Made by a program: the position numbers and the translations under genes. A DNA stretch of 64,000 nt, from positions 9,508,356 to 9,572,355 of the forward strand of contig OY783199.1 in assembly GCA_963678675.1 (NCBI GenBank), in the 5' to 3' direction. Of the stretch, positions 1 to 14,300 are shown piece by piece. The stretch is from Xiphydria camelus. Lineage: Eukaryota > Arthropoda > Insecta > Hymenoptera > Xiphydriidae. Each line of letters starts with the position of its first letter. The stretch's first letter is position 1. Under the pieces are notes generated by a model. The model was not told the origin of the DNA, did no database searches, and saw only the letters and a list, made by a program, of their open reading frames with translations.

Positions 1-1049
1 CGTGAAAAAATGGCAATTTTTACTTCACACAACCACCAAAAATTAAAAAATGGAAAACAAAGTTAAAGAAAAACGTAGGGGTCTAGAAAAACATCTGTTT
101 TAACTAAACTGCTTTGATTTTTTGATTTGGGATAATTCTACACTGAAATATAGTGCCCACCGCAAATCATCTTTTCTAAAAGGCGTCCTCGAAAATGCTT
201 CGTCACCGGCTTATTTCTCAATATTTTTCTACAAAAAAATTACAAAATGTTGTTCGAATGATGCTTCGTAATACCCGAAACATTAGAATATATTTACTTC
301 AACAATAGCTCTAAAAATAATTCGTAAAAATAGAGTTATATTCCACGCGTTAGACCCCCCCCCCCCCCCCCTAAATATCATTTCAGAAGAAGGGATGCGT
401 CATTACGTTTTAAATATTTTTTTTAAAGGCATTTAAAAATGCAATTCCGAAACTCAGCGTTTCCGGACCCATGTTCATAGGAACTTTTTTTCTTATTTTC
501 ATCCAAGGAGCCCATCCTTGAAGTTTGTCACAATATTAAAGAATCACCCGGTATATACCTATAATATTGCATAATATGGCGGTGAACCATTATAAATATT
601 TTATTAAACTTGGATAGACAGTTGTCGTTAGATAGTTAGAAACGTTCATTTAAATCCAGGAAATTTATTTCTCTGTTTAAGTAAGAAGGAGGACGAGCGA
701 AATTTTATTTAAGCGTGAATTCATTTCTGCCGAGTTACTCAACATTAATTCAAATTGATTCTCCTGATCGTATATTCTCTCGACCGATTTTTGATAAATT
801 GTTTCGCCTCGGCAGTCGGCAATTACACTCTGTCAGTTAAACCAATATACACGCATCGATGCGTGACTCGAGTTTAAGCGCGTCTCTAGGACGATACTGC
901 GGTCGAAGCGAAAGGAGCAGTGGAAGGAAATAAGATTCGTATAAATCCGCCGGCACGTATTTCGGTTCGACACGTCAGAAACGTCTCGTATATACGATAA
1001 AAAAAAAGGCACGCATCTTTATTCTCGTAGAGGAAGGAGAACAGAGTTG
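1..1049. other. AT-rich intergenic DNA downstream of the gene
   Basis: No gene seen. It contains a 17-C homopolymer at 355-371 and, near 460-555, a stretch ending in a CCGGTATA motif that resembles transposon termini elsewhere in the window; its partner end was not found. Confidence 0.5.
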
Positions 1050-1538
1050 TCACGTGGCACGACTAGATTCGGATGAGCCTCGTCGAAGTCGTCGTTTATT
1101 GCGAAGAGAATTCTTTATAAAGTGAATTACCATACGAATTGTGGTCTGAGAAAATTTGGAAAATTCTACATGTACGATGGATGAGAGAAATGAATTTCCA
1201 TTCGAGTTGTCCCTCTTGTACTGTGTTAGACAGTATAAGCTGGGGAGCAATTCAGGTGCGCTCATATTTCTTATTTTTATTCTGTAATATAAAACAGCCA
1301 AAGAGGAATTACGTTTAATATGCGTACCGAGCAACAAGTCGTTCGGACGTAAAATAATCGCCGTCTTTATGCAAATGTCACGCATTCGAAATTCTACAAT
1401 ATCGCTACACACACGGCATTCAAGAAACGATAGAATTTTACGCCGCATTGTTTCCAAAACACCCTCGATGTCGTATTTATAAATATTTAACGACTCATTA
1501 AAAAGTGAAGAATGACGCTTAAAGAGTTTGCACATCAC
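1050..1538 (-). CDS. Unrecognised open frame, 162 codons, doubtful
   Basis: An open frame on the same strand as the oxidoreductase, about 700 bp beyond its stop. I recognise no domain, signal peptide or splice context. The composition (many Ser, Arg and Ile residues) fits a chance frame in AT-rich DNA. It could be part of a 3' UTR or nothing. Confidence 0.12.
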   Translation of the reverse strand: MMCKLFKRHSSLFNESLNIYKYDIEGVLETMRRKILSFLECRVCSDIVEFRMRDICIKTAIILRPNDLLLGTHIKRNSSLAVLYYRIKIRNMSAPELLPSLYCLTQYKRDNSNGNSFLSSIVHVEFSKFSQTTIRMVIHFIKNSLRNKRRLRRGSSESSRAT

Positions 1539-2250
1539 GATTTGTCAGGATTTATAGTCCTTGATTTATGCACATTCGACATGTTCGCGGAAAAAGTATA
1601 TCCCGATTTCTTTGGAATGCGCTGAGCTAGATTTCCTTGACTAGATATAAATAAACCTAAAATTATAAACATTTTAGGTGAATGGATTATACAATTTTTC
1701 ACCAACAGCCGCAAATGTTCAAACTCTTAAATGTAATACATCCGAATGCAACCGCATGAAGGAAAAGCTTGCGAAAAAGTATCGTTAACCGAGCGATTCA
1801 ATCCTGCTAAACTAATGAAGATTGCAGTCCGAAACAGTCATCAATATCCTCATCTATTCATTAGTTCTTATTTCTTATCGACTACAATATATCTTATCGT
1901 ACCATATCAATGTATAATTATTATCGTTAATTTTAACATATCATCATTTAAATCTGCAACAAAACGCATGGTCATTTTAGCAATAAAAGTCGTAACTGCG
2001 ATCTTAATGTCACGCGAATTTCCAATCGCAAAGTTAACGATAATTCCTGCCCCCAATTACATATTTATCGCCAGCAATTCTTTTTCATTCAATTACTCCA
2101 AATTCTTTTCGCGATGCGACGTCGCCCACGCGCGTCATTCTCTAACGTCTGTCAGTCAAGTAGGCCATGGCTGGGTTCATCGTCGGTTTCACAATTAATT
2201 TTGTCGAGCGCAAGACGCGTTTTCCCGAGTGGAGGCTTTTTCTTTCGCAT
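1539..2250. other. 3' flank of the oxidoreductase gene, no further gene seen
   Basis: AT-rich sequence directly downstream of the stop codon on the minus strand and presumably containing the 3' UTR. Open frames here lack any recognisable domain. Confidence 0.5.
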
Positions 2251-2355
2251 TTACCCGTGCCAGTTGATGTTGCCGCGGTTCCAATCCTTCTTGATGAAAT
2301 CGGCCACCCTTTCGCCGATCATCATGGCCGGCGCTGCCGTGTTACCCGACGTCAC
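2251..2355 (-). CDS. GMC oxidoreductase coding exon 7 (terminal)
   Basis: Acceptor GCTGTTCCAG|GTGACG, residues 581-614, with the TAA stop at 2253-2251. It encodes [19 protein letters not shown], whose Asn585 is the second active-site residue of the family. Intron 6 is only 82 nt. I did not find a clear polyadenylation signal close downstream. Confidence 0.9.
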   Translation of the reverse strand: MTSGNTAAPAMMIGERVADFIKKDWNRGNINWHG

Positions 2356-5300
2356 CTGGAACAGCGATAAAGCGATTGATAGGGGTGTTCTTCCCATGCG
2401 AGTCAACGTCTGTTCGACGCATGACCGATGTCCCAACCTGAGGCATGATCGATGTGTCTGCCACTCGAAGACCGTCGACCCCGTAGACCCTCAGAGTCGG
2501 ATCGACCACCGCCATAGGATCCTGCGGTGGACCCATCTTACAGGAGCCCGCTTGGTGATTCTCCGGGGCGGTGTTCTGACGCACCACGCACTTCCAGTAT
2601 TCGTCGCTGAGGAACTTGTGGCTGGAGCATGCCGCCAACGGAGTGTGTGCCAAAGTCACGTTGTACTTCGCCATTGTACTGGTGTTGACGAGGTTCAACG
2701 CGATCTGAATGCCCTCGACCAGGACGTCAATGTCTTGCTGTACACCTAGGTAGTTGCCCCATATATCGGGCATGCCAAGGGGGTCGTTGCTCGTCAGACG
2801 CAGTCTTCCTGGGATCGAAAGAAACGCGCCGTTCCAGTTGATCGTGTTTGTCGAGTTAACTTGAGGAATGTGGCGTAATTACGCCATATATGGCGTCTCT
2901 AAAAGCGAAAGGTCGTATACGCCGTTTCTCGTATTTTTTCTAAAAGTAAAAGCAAAAGGTCGTAGCTGTACAAATCTTTTTTTTCATTTCATGATAAAAA
3001 TATACCAGAGAGGTGTAAAAACGCCAAAATAAAAGGTTGAACGATATGCTCTTTCGCTTTAATTTTTCGTGATTAAGAAAAAAATAACGTCAAATGCGTA
3101 TCGATCAATTCTTTTATTTCAATCTATTTTTTAATGCATTTTTTGTATATTTTTATTGATTGAAGCAAAGCATATTTTATACGCCCTTTTGCTTCTAAGC
3201 TAGTTTTACTTTTAAAGATGCGATATTGTATTGGCGCTTGGCTTATAATCGCAAGAAGTAGGTACCGAGGACTGCGCAAAATGTTGCGTCTTTCCTGATT
3301 TTATCCAATCGGATTATGTGTATACATCGATAGGCACCGCATAAAGTAACGGAATGTATGGCCGCGAAAAAAGTAGAATACCACTTACTTCACCTACTCC
3401 AATCGATACCCTACTCATTTCTGTGCCACAGTGAGTCAGATGAAGATTTCATAAATCGTAACGTAAGCAATTAACCAATCATATAAGACAGCAAAGAAAT
3501 CTCATTCGGCAATCGCTTTCGTTATTCCATGCAATAAAAACAGTGTAGAGGCGATTAGGTATACATAGAAAAGGACTTCGTAAATTGTTCTGAGTATTTT
3601 TAACACAATATACCGGGTGTTCACAATACTGCTTCAAAACTGGGCATTGACAGTTGTGCTCGTGCCGATTGGCTCGGCGTAAGCGGAGGGACTCAACCGG
3701 CTCGCTATTAGGTTGGCTGGTGGTCGAGGAAGTAAACTTCGGCGCCACCGAGCTAAACACCCTTTTTGACCGCCTGATTTGAAATATCGACACCTTGCTT
3801 TGAAAACCTCGAAGTGCAATTTTTGACAAAAATGCCATTTATAACTTACTATGTTAAGGTTTAAAATCTGAAAACAGTAAGCTATAAATGGCATTTTTTT
3901 CAAAAATTGCACTTACAAAATTTTCGAAGTAAGGTATCGATGGTATCGATATATCAATATGGCAGCCTACTTCATAGTAGGCATGGAATTCAGATATTAT
4001 CAAAATACCTTTCAATCAAATCTTGTTTTCTTCCACCAGTTTTGGCGTTAAGACCGGCTAATAATTCCTTCAACTGCTTCACTTTTAAATCACCGTAATT
4101 CATTTTTACCAATTTTTTTACCAGTCACATTAGTGCAGCATTAATAATGTATTATAACCGTTTAAATTTGCCCGCGGGTGTTTGGCTCGGTGGCGCCATC
4201 TGCTTCAGTTTTGCCCAGCCAACTTCATTGATTCATGCGTTCGGTAAATTCCATGCCTAGATTTAGAGTAGATTCGTCAACATGACTTCTTCCTTGTGAC
4301 GCATTTTATTTCTTTTATATTACTTTGTCTTAAGAATTCTATCAAGCTTACCTTTGCTGAGAGTCCGAAGATTGGTCGGCGATATCATGATCGTCCGACT
4401 GCCGTTGCTTTGAGCCGCTCCTATCATTCCCGTGGTAGCGCACCTTGGTTGGTAGCCTCTCATGAAAAACTGAAGATCGGGATGTTCCTTGGTGCCGCGG
4501 CTGGAGGGTATTATCCCGGTGATTTGGGACAATCCAGTGGAGGCCAGGGGACCGCGTTGGAAGGCCAAGTACTCCGCGGCCACCGCCCAATTCATGTCGT
4601 ATACGTCGGGTTCGTTCACGGTGAATGGGATGTTGAAGGACACGTGATTGTGGATGTTCTCACCGACACCGGGCAGGTCCTTCACGAGCGGTACCTTCAT
4701 TGCCTGAAGGTGGGCTTTAGGCCCGATGCCGGATTGGAGAAGCAGCAGCGGGGAATTGACGGCCCCGCCAGAAATGATTACTTCCTTCGTGGCAAAGGCG
4801 GTTTTCAATTGGCCGTCCTACGCAGGAAATTAGTGCTCGTTAAAAAGAAGTCGCCGAGGACGAAAGGTACCTAGTCGTGGGTGACTTGCGGTGTCACACG
4901 AATTCCGTATCGAGGTTACCTGATAATATTGAACTCCGATGGCCTTCGAATTCTCGAATATGACCTTGGTCACGATGGCGTTCAGCGTGATTTGAAGGTT
5001 ATTACGGAAGCGAGCGGGTCGAAGGAAGGCGGATGCGCCGCTAACCCTGACGCCGTTTCTGCTATTGGTTTGTGCCACCGTAAAGCCGATGTTGTTACTG
5101 GGGTCGCCGTTGATGTCCTCTATGTATCGATAACCTCTCTCCCGTACACCGCTTAAGAAGTCCCACGTCATCGGGGGCTGCCACGGGAATCTCTCGACTC
5201 GTAGTAGACCGCCGGCCGCGTGGTATTGGTTACCAACTCTGTTGAGCTCGCCGTTGTCCTCCGAGTGCATGAAGAAAGGCAGAACCTGTTTGCATTTATG

Positions 5301-8300
5301 GCTTTAAAATGGCTCGGCGAAAGAAAGAATACCTTCGGGCTAGACGCACGTACATAGATTGACATACTGACATAGATTTCATGGACTTACATTCATGGTC
5401 CTTTATATCGCACTTAATAAATTCGATTTTAAGTATTACGTATCAATTGAATCAACCGAATTAGTTATTGAAACTATTAAACAATCAAGAATTCTATACT
5501 CTCCCGCAGAAATTTTCAATGGAATTTTACCTGCTATAAAACGATATAATATTTTCGTTGGTATTATAATAGTACCTATCTATCCGTTGTGCAGTCATAG
5601 ATTCTTTTTCTGGCGGCGCGGGCGAAAGAAATTCGTGCGAGAGAAATTACAAATAATTACAACAAAAGAAGGATTATTACTGCTTGTAGCGGTAATAATT
5701 TCGTTGAGGAATGTAGAAGACTTTTTCCTTGCCAACAAACAAAGACATTTCTCAATGAGAATGTCCAAGCTGCAAACGTATACAGAGAATTAAGGTATTT
5801 CCATGGTTTTGCGTTTTTCTTACGAATCTCATGAAATTTTGCCAATCGAAGACTGAAATATTACCCATCGATTCCCAAAATTTCAGAACGCTGAGCCATG
5901 TAGTTTAAAAGAAAATGTTAATTCAAAGTAGCATTTTCTACACTGACTTCCAATGGCTAACATGTAGAAAGACGGTACCTCAGTGACGTTTTGAGCTATA
6001 ACTACAGAACCAATCTTACAATGTTAAAGAAAAACTAACGGCGAATAAAATGATATTGTAGGATTATGTTCATAAAAACTCGAAGTGCTGAGCCATATAG
6101 TTTCAGAGAAATTATAACTTAAAAACTGAGATTTTTTTTGAAACTGCAAAGTGGTGGGGACGAGTAACGATGATGTGGCAACAGTGCGCACAGCTGATTT
6201 AGCCCTCTCCTGTGACTCAGTAGTACTTTTGCTACCGGAGAGGGGATAGCCAGTGGCATGGCGCGGCAGCCCCCACTACGGCACGTAGTGGCAGGCACAT
6301 AGCGGTATTCTAAGGAGAGAGAAGCACTGTTGCCACGATTATCGGGCCAGGCAGTGTATATGTGTGAGGTACATTTGTACACAGGAGGTCTCTGTGTAGC
6401 AAGGAGCTCAGAGTACAGAGTTACTCAAAAGTTTCGTTCGTGCGTAATACAGTTTGTGATCAGTTGTACTAAGTCCTGAAGAAAAAAATTTGAATACGAC
6501 TGTCACCATTGAAATACCTTAAGTGGGATAACCGTAATTGTTTCTTTCTGAAATTCAATGAAATCAGGTCAGAAAGGGCCAGAATATGTACACAGGCCAA
6601 GTCTGGTGGTTTCTTGCTGATTGGTCAATACAGCTCAGAGTACTTATACATAAGTTATGTAGCTACCATGACAGCTCACCTCTTTCCAGGACCACCCCGT
6701 ATTTCCCGCAGCAGCCCAATTGTCGTAATCCGCGGGATGTCCTCGAGTATACATCATACCGTTGTGAACCGAATTGCCACCGAGAGTTTTGCCTCTTGGC
6801 CAGCTGCACCGACCTCCCGAGGCTAGGCAAGCGTTTTTCTCGTTGTTTGTTTTGTACTTCCAGTCGATGTCAGACCCTGTTCGAAAGGTGGTGCGAAAAA
6901 GTGAAAATTGGACAATTTGTGAGAGCGCGCCGTGTCGATACGATGAGGAAATAAAGACTCACCCAGGAACATTGCCGTCATACTGGGAATTTCCGCACCC
7001 GGCGGCTCGTCGGGACCCGCCTCTAGCAGTAGGACATTCCAGTCTGAAATTTCGCTAAGCCTCGAAGCCACTACTGAGCCGGCTGGTCCACCTGAAAGAT
7101 TTGTTTCGATTTAATTTGATTTCACCCGATTTGCGGTTAGTGTGCAACTGCAATTATGAGCATCTTATATTGAGGGAAACGTTAGATCGAATGCTATTGC
7201 ACTGGTGTATAGGCAGAAAAAGTGGATTCTAAGTTCTAATAGCGTTTCCTCGAATTTTGACCCTCCATTTTTCTCAGTGATGTGGTACACTGAAAGAAAT
7301 TCTGCAAGAAAATCTTGTCCACCTGGTGATTGGACGTTAAAGAAACAAGCGCGTAATATATTTGCCATCAGTAACAATTTTCTTACCCATAAAAGTGATA
7401 ATATTTTCACAACGATAATAACTTCCTGCTTCATATTAACCTGCAATACTTTATTGCGATATCTGTATTACATCTTAACAATACCAAACTTCGCAAAAAT
7501 TGGCTGGATTCGAGTAAACGTGTTTCAGAAAAGTTCCGTGTATATGTTTATTTGATTCAAATGGATACTGTGTTATCATTTGCTTCGAATAATGCTCAAT
7601 TAGATTGAAAATATTGATCTAGTGTATATTTCTCACTACCGCACACCTTCTTTATTTCTGTCATTTGTTATTTTATGTATAAGTCTTCCTTGCAAGAGTT
7701 ACGATATTTGATGTCGAGGAATCTAATGGTACATGTAACGCATTTTTAATAATACACGTTATTATGAGATATGAAGGTGAACTTTATTTTTTTTTAATGG
7801 AACTTAATATTTCTTATTGTTATAGAAGGTGTAGAACTCGTCGGGAATAACCAGAATGGCATAAGATGAAATGCTCATCCGTTGAATCTTTTTCGAGATA
7901 TTACCGGCTCAAAGTACTGTATACGAGTAAGGAAAAAGTTAAGAGTAAATCCGCGGAGCTTAAGTAGTCGCGCGGCGTAGGTAACTTACTCTTCAACTTT
8001 GAGCGGCTGTACATATCTCACAAACAGTTTTATGTATGGGCGTGTTACCTTACAGATGACTTTCTTATTAATCTTGAAGAGCTACAGGGTATCCCAGAAA
8101 ATACACGCGAAACGATTATCAAACTGTACGGAGCGTCTGTCACATTCACCACTATTGAGATGACCGATGTCTTTCGGACTGGAACGTCTATTCGGTTCGT
8201 GTCTGGGCTGTCGGTATTACCACCGACTTTTAGAGAACCATCTTGGATCGGGTGCGTCTACCGATATGCAACCCGCTACGCTGGCGTGTATTTTCTGGGA

Positions 8301-11300
8301 CACCCTGTATATAGCTTTTGCAAGGATAAAAATATTGAATTCCAGTTAATCCTACAGTGGTCGCAGGGATGACAATGGTCATCTATACGTGATGTGATTT
8401 CTGAAACCAAATGAGTAAATTTAAGCTGAAAGTTCCTAATTGTTAAAAAAGAAGTTCATATTTTATTAAAGACCTGTTATTGTTCATTAAGAGATTCCTA
8501 AGATTTAATAATAAAACTATAGGGTGGTAAAGTGATATAATACGCCCCGGCTTTTAATACGCCCCACTGCAATATTTCTGCTCGTATTCGTTCTCTGATT
8601 CAGTATCGTGCAGAACATCGATCGTGTTACTCGTGTGTTATTTTGTATGTGACAGTTAAAAACGTACGCTGGTACTCTCTTTTCCGAGAAAAATAATATT
8701 CATTGGTAAGAACAGCCAAACATTTGTTGCATAGTTTAAGTAAATGCCCTCTGTTATGTTTCAAAATATTTATCTTTAATTTTTTTCTGTTTGACCTTTA
8801 CCTATCCAAACAAATGAACGTCCTTGAGTATGCGTCGCAGTTAAAATACATTTTGTACACCCGATTTCGAATACGCCCCACATGCTTGGTTGTAAAACGC
8901 CCCATAGTCCAGTCATTCTAGATCCAATTTACATGTGCATCACTAGATTAATCCCCTGCCGATGATTTATGGACCAATCGAATTCTTGACATGAGGCTTG
9001 AATGAGGCTTCAGTCATTGACGATACCGGCTGCATTGGAGTGTGGAGAACATTATCATTCAACCAAATCCAGAGATGATTGGATTCAGTGCATAGTTTAT
9101 AGAAAGTGGTTGCATGAAAGCTGCACGATGCACCTAAATATGTACAACAAATGTGGACGTCAAAAGAAACGCACGGAAAATAAAAAATAGCTTGTTAGGA
9201 TCAACTTTTCACCCGGGGCGTATTACAATCACGTAGAGTGTAATACGCCCACCCTTGATATTTTTAGAAATCTAATTTTTTTTATTTGAAGTTGTTTTAG
9301 AAAAACATCCTGTTGATTTTCGAGTAAGTTCGTGTTTTAGTTATTTCCTGTTCACTTATTTTTGAATAAACGCTCAAGACACTGATATTAATAATCATTT
9401 CCGAAATATGGGACGTATTATATCACTTTACCCTAAATATGTTTTACATGTTTATTCGTTCCTTAATCCTCATTTCAATGTGGGAGACTAGTATCTAAGG
9501 CGCGACCACTGACGTTTCGTTATGGAGCGCGACCACTATAGGGTTAACAACATGAAGGTGACTTTTGTATATCGTAAACAATGCATGTTATCAAAAATGT
9601 GTGTCCTCATCGGCATCAAATCGATTTTATTCGAGAGATTTGTTCGTAAAATGACAAATAACGGAAATAGACGAGGTATGTGGCGGTGAAAAACGCGTCA
9701 TGTCTAGATACGTTCTATATCCAAGCAATATTCTTTTAAATCAATTCGATATTTAGTTTCAACTCTTGAAAAATACGTTCGATTTTATTTGATTCCAATA
9801 AATACTTTTCTCGTGATGACGAAGCTATAGCAACCAGTAGGTAAAGCCTGTCATAAGTGTCTGCCGCTTTACCGGGAGCAGTAGTACGGTGATAGACGTA
9901 TGACGGACTATATCTACTGAGTATATATATACTATTAGCTGCGGCTCCTACGTAGTTGGAAATTTTGTGCTGGGGTCGGTCCACTCATTTTTATACATTA
10001 ACCCTCCGTGGCCACACGTCGTACAGTTCCACGATGGTCGCACATGGGTCAAATGGACTCAATCGATTCTTAAATAATAGTCACATGAACAACATCCGTC
10101 CAATTTAGACCGACAAGTTATAGAGCATTCTTCGAATATTGTAGAATATCTAATTACTCTGTCTACGTAAGAAACGAAATGATGGCATATATTTAGAAAC
10201 GATCGTGGATATGTAAATGCGTAAAATATTAGCTGCTTTACTAAAAGTGTCATAACGTCTTTATTTTTAGAGTTTTCTTAATAAAGTCAATGGATGATTC
10301 TCGTAGCATAAGGTACTTTGAAGTAATAAATCGTTCTATAGAAATAGTGCATTTTTGTAAAACGATTTTTTCAAAGTCCGAAGAAAGTTCGTAGTACAAG
10401 TTTTAAGAAGATATTTATTCTAAGATCTGACGAGGGTCTAGTTACAATTGTAAAAAAAGAAGTACAATTAACTTCTAAATTGTTGCCTGGGTCAAATAGT
10501 CCTTTGGTGACTATATAGGGATAAAATCAACGAATTCCTAGTGTTAATTCAGCATTTTTTTCGTTAAAATTGACGCAAAGAACATTAAAATTGCCACAAA
10601 AAATGTTAAATTAAAACAAAGAATCAGTTAATTTTAACATAAAAATTGGTTGAACCAATTCCAACACAAAATTTCCAACTGTATAGATTTCCCGATGAAC
10701 GTACATATAACACTGGCTAACTATAACGCTGGCTGGCTATAACGCTGGCTTACTAGTTTCAGTACCTACTAGGTGCATTTTCTCAGTCTATATTACCGCA
10801 TAGTAATGTGTTACTTTCGCAATGACAATAGTTGCTATTGGAATTTCAACGACAATTCCTTTGCCTCTAAGCACTTTTGGAAACGTTCCACCCGACTCGT
10901 TAGAATTAAACAGTGCAGCAAGATTTCAACCGTGAAGAGAGAGAGAGAGAGAGAGAGAATGCTCATTTTTCTCCGCGCCGCGCGAGGAAAGCGCGCAAAA
11001 TTGAAACCGCCGCGCTAATGCGCGTTAGCAGTAATATCGCGTTGCTTTCGCAATGACACCAGTCGCTATTGGAATTTCTATGCGATAATTTGTACTAAGT
11101 ACCGTCACAAACCCCACCTACGGACTTACGAGAATTATTGTACTCGTAACGCGGCGCAGCGAGATTTGAAGCGAGAAGATCGCGCCGCTCGTCCTCTTCC
11201 GCACAGGGAGAGGAAAGCGCGCGTAAAATTGACTTTGCGACGATGCGCGCTAACGAACGGCGAAAGAAACGTTTCATTACTTCGCCGCCGGAACGAGTCA

Positions 11301-14300
11301 TTCGGAACGATAAACTCTCGACCGACGCGCGAGGAAATTATAGTTTCCACCGAATTATCAGTTGAAATGGGTACTCTCGGAGCGAGAATGTGTTATTTGC
11401 ACCCCGCGCGGCGCTGCTCGTTTATTAAAATTAATTGCGCGAAACCTCCCCGTCCCTCCTTCCTCATTTCCTATATTTTCGAGGCAATCAGCGTCGCATT
11501 AAAAAAATTCTTATTTCAAAATATACACATATACTTAGGTACCTAGAGGAAGTTCGGTCAAAGCGGATGCCCTGCACGGAGAGAAAAAAAAGAGAACATC
11601 TAGCCCCTAGAAGATGAGGAAAAGTGTCATTTTTCTGACTAACTGTGCACCGAATTGACAGACGGTAGAATTTTTTCGCCTTTGGAATGAGGGGGAGATT
11701 TTTCCATCAAAATCGAAAAGTAATTTTTGATAAATAAACTGGTAAAATTTAACCCATGTAAATGTAAATGTTCCTTGCTAAAAACGACAAATCATACATT
11801 ATTTTATTTCTCAAAAAAAAAAAGAATATTAATAAGGATTCAAATTTGTCAGGGGGGCTATTCTCGACGCGTGAGAAATGTTTTTCGTGGACGAAAAGTA
11901 ATTCGTTAACAGAGGTAAAGTTTCGTCGATCACTTTCGTTAATGATTCGAAAATCCCTTCCAAGATAGATCTCGTCGACGAAATGAATTTTCTCACACGA
12001 AAAATAATTTCCCATACTCCTCTCCCCGTGTTTACATCTCTTAGCAAAACGTCTTCTTTTCAGTATCTTGTTTAATCCCTTAGCGACAAATCTTCTTTAA
12101 GATTCCGTTGTAGTGGGGTTACGGACAACGGAATACTTGATTCTGATTGGTCTATAAGACCGAATGTAACATTAGCACTTGTCGGTGAAGATTTTCTCCA
12201 GGAAAAAGGGAAAAAATCCAGCGCAGAAGAATATATGTTGACCATAAACTGTAGAGCTACTACTATACTGCTGCGTAGTTTTTATTTTATTTTGCTGGGA
12301 ATTTGAAAATTCACCGAAAATTCCCTTTTTTCAGAAGAATAATTTTCCAGCCCTTTGATAATTTCTTACCTATCTCACTGTAATTTCTGGTTGATTGTCA
12401 CAATGGTGCAGCGTTACCCATAAAAAAGGGGAATTTTTTACTTTTTTTTTTCTCCGTGTGGGTAATGTGGATCGACTTTTTCTTCGCTCCTCTATGATAG
12501 CGCTATATGAATCTCTACAGGCTGAGAGGGCGATCGATCACCAACGCTATGACTGTGTGGAAAAACGTCCGATTCCGCTCGCAAATTTTATATGGAGGAA
12601 GGAATGAAATTGTGCGTCTTCTTGCAAATTTCGCTACGTTACGTAGCTTCATTATTAATGGTAATAGTTCCAATAGCACTGCGAATGTTTTTCAATAAGA
12701 ACTCTACGTTCTGAAAAAATGCTATTGGAGTTTTAAATTGTTCACTTATCGCTCATACTTATTCTAATCTTTGCAAATTCGCGCCAACTGGGTTGTCTGG
12801 GCAAAGCGGATGGCCTGTCCTCTTTTTCCGGTCATATTGATTGATTCTTTTTCTGCTTTCAGAGTTCTCAAATATAAACGTAAAAAAAACTAAAACGAAA
12901 TGGACAGTGAGCACTTTGAAGCGAGTATTACATCGGCAGCCGAAAAGTATCTGATAGAGGACTTGGCAATTACTTTTGTGATGATCGTCAAAACTGATGC
13001 AAATTTATTTAATTCGGTCTGCTTTGTCCAAGTAACCAATCCGCAAAGCGCGACCCCTTTAGACAAATCGGATATTTTCTCTTGCTCTAGTTTTTTATTA
13101 TAAAGAAGTTCACATGTTCAAGTTCTGAATTGTTTTCTTTTTTTTTTTGAACATTGAATACAGTTAAAGAATTATTGTAATAAAGAAGGTTTCTGATCTC
13201 AATTTTAACCGCGTCATTTTTCTTGCCAAACCTCAACACATCCGTTTTGCCCGAGCTTCCTCTACACGTTACATCCCAAGTGCAACGTCCAATGAGACAA
13301 CCGAAGCCTTCGCACCGTGCACCGCCGTTGCTCCTCGCTTTCTAAAGCGCCGCTCGTTGTCTTTAACGTCCTCGTCCCAATTCCAGCGGTACACTGACGT
13401 TGCATTCTCATTCGCCGGAAAATCGGCTGCGCGCGGGTCGGCAGAGAAAAAAAGAAAGAGGACGGGCGGAAAAAAAGGAAACTTTTTTCCCCGCACACCG
13501 CTGGGCATAATTGTCTCCGTGTACGCAAGAGCGAGTTACGTTTACAAATGACGCCCGATATTCGACGGAGCGTGATGTCGAAATTACAGAGACGAACGGT
13601 TAACGATTCGTTATTATCCTTTTTTCCCGTCCGACGCGTGCTCGTTATCGCTGGCGCGGACGATGCGCTAGATAATAATCGCTCTGGTTTTCCGCGATAC
13701 CATAATCGTTGATTATCGCTCATCGATCGCGCTTGGAATTACGTCTCGATGTAAATCGGTACGATTGACTGTGCGGAGGGCGAGCGCTGCGCTGTTTTCA
13801 CTGTCAAGATCGGGAGGCGTTGCGTAAGGACTTTCCACTGTAACGCCACGCGTTCGTCAACCTGTCGCTCGGCGACGGGTGAGATAATTGAACGTTAAGG
13901 AATGAAACGCAGGAAGATTTTAGCACGTAATTAAATTCGCGGTATGCAACTGTTCTATTAGCTGCATTCCGCGGAGATCGGCATCTCGTTCTCCTCGTCG
14001 TGGCGATCTCTTCGTCTGAATTCTAATTGCCGCGTCGGCTGGTTAGTTCGTTTTTTTCTTTCGATTTTTCTTTCTCCCGAAACTACAGTCCCGCAGACTT
14101 CTCGATCGGCTTTGTTCGATTCTTCGTAGTCGTTCGTCACATTTTTCCTTCCCCTTCCCTCGTCGCGGTTAGACAGTTTACTGCATCGTTATGGAAATGT
14201 ATAGGGCGATTCGGTATCCATCGCGTTAACTTTTGTGGGCGTGATTTTCGCGAAAAGTTGAAAGTACATTTCGGCTCCGATTAATTCCCGTGGATAGTTT

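Larger units (their letters stand above)
8349..9543. mobile_element. piggyBac-like TTAA MITE carrying a nested element
   Basis: TTAA at 8345-8348 and 9544-9547 flanks inverted ends, TCCTACAGTGGTCGC on the left and the inverse of GCGACCACTATAGGG on the right. Without the nested pogo-like element (8522-9433) it would be about 280 bp, a typical TTAA MITE. No transposase of its own is seen. Confidence 0.65.

Noticed and set aside
1050..1538. Second gene just downstream of the oxidoreductase
   Set aside because: No domain, no splice structure and no composition shift; kept only as a doubtful frame.
2114..2749. 211-codon plus-strand open frame
   Set aside because: It is antisense to exons 6 and 7 of the oxidoreductase; the GC-rich coding exons leave the opposite strand open.
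4296..4874. 192-codon plus-strand open frame
   Set aside because: Antisense shadow of oxidoreductase exon 5.
5395..5793. 132-codon frame in intron 3
   Set aside because: AT-rich, no domain, and on the strand opposite the host gene.
13262..13723. 153-codon minus-strand frame in the CpG island
   Set aside because: Overlaps other open frames on both strands, Arg/Ser/Pro-rich, and no domain; typical of GC-rich non-coding DNA.
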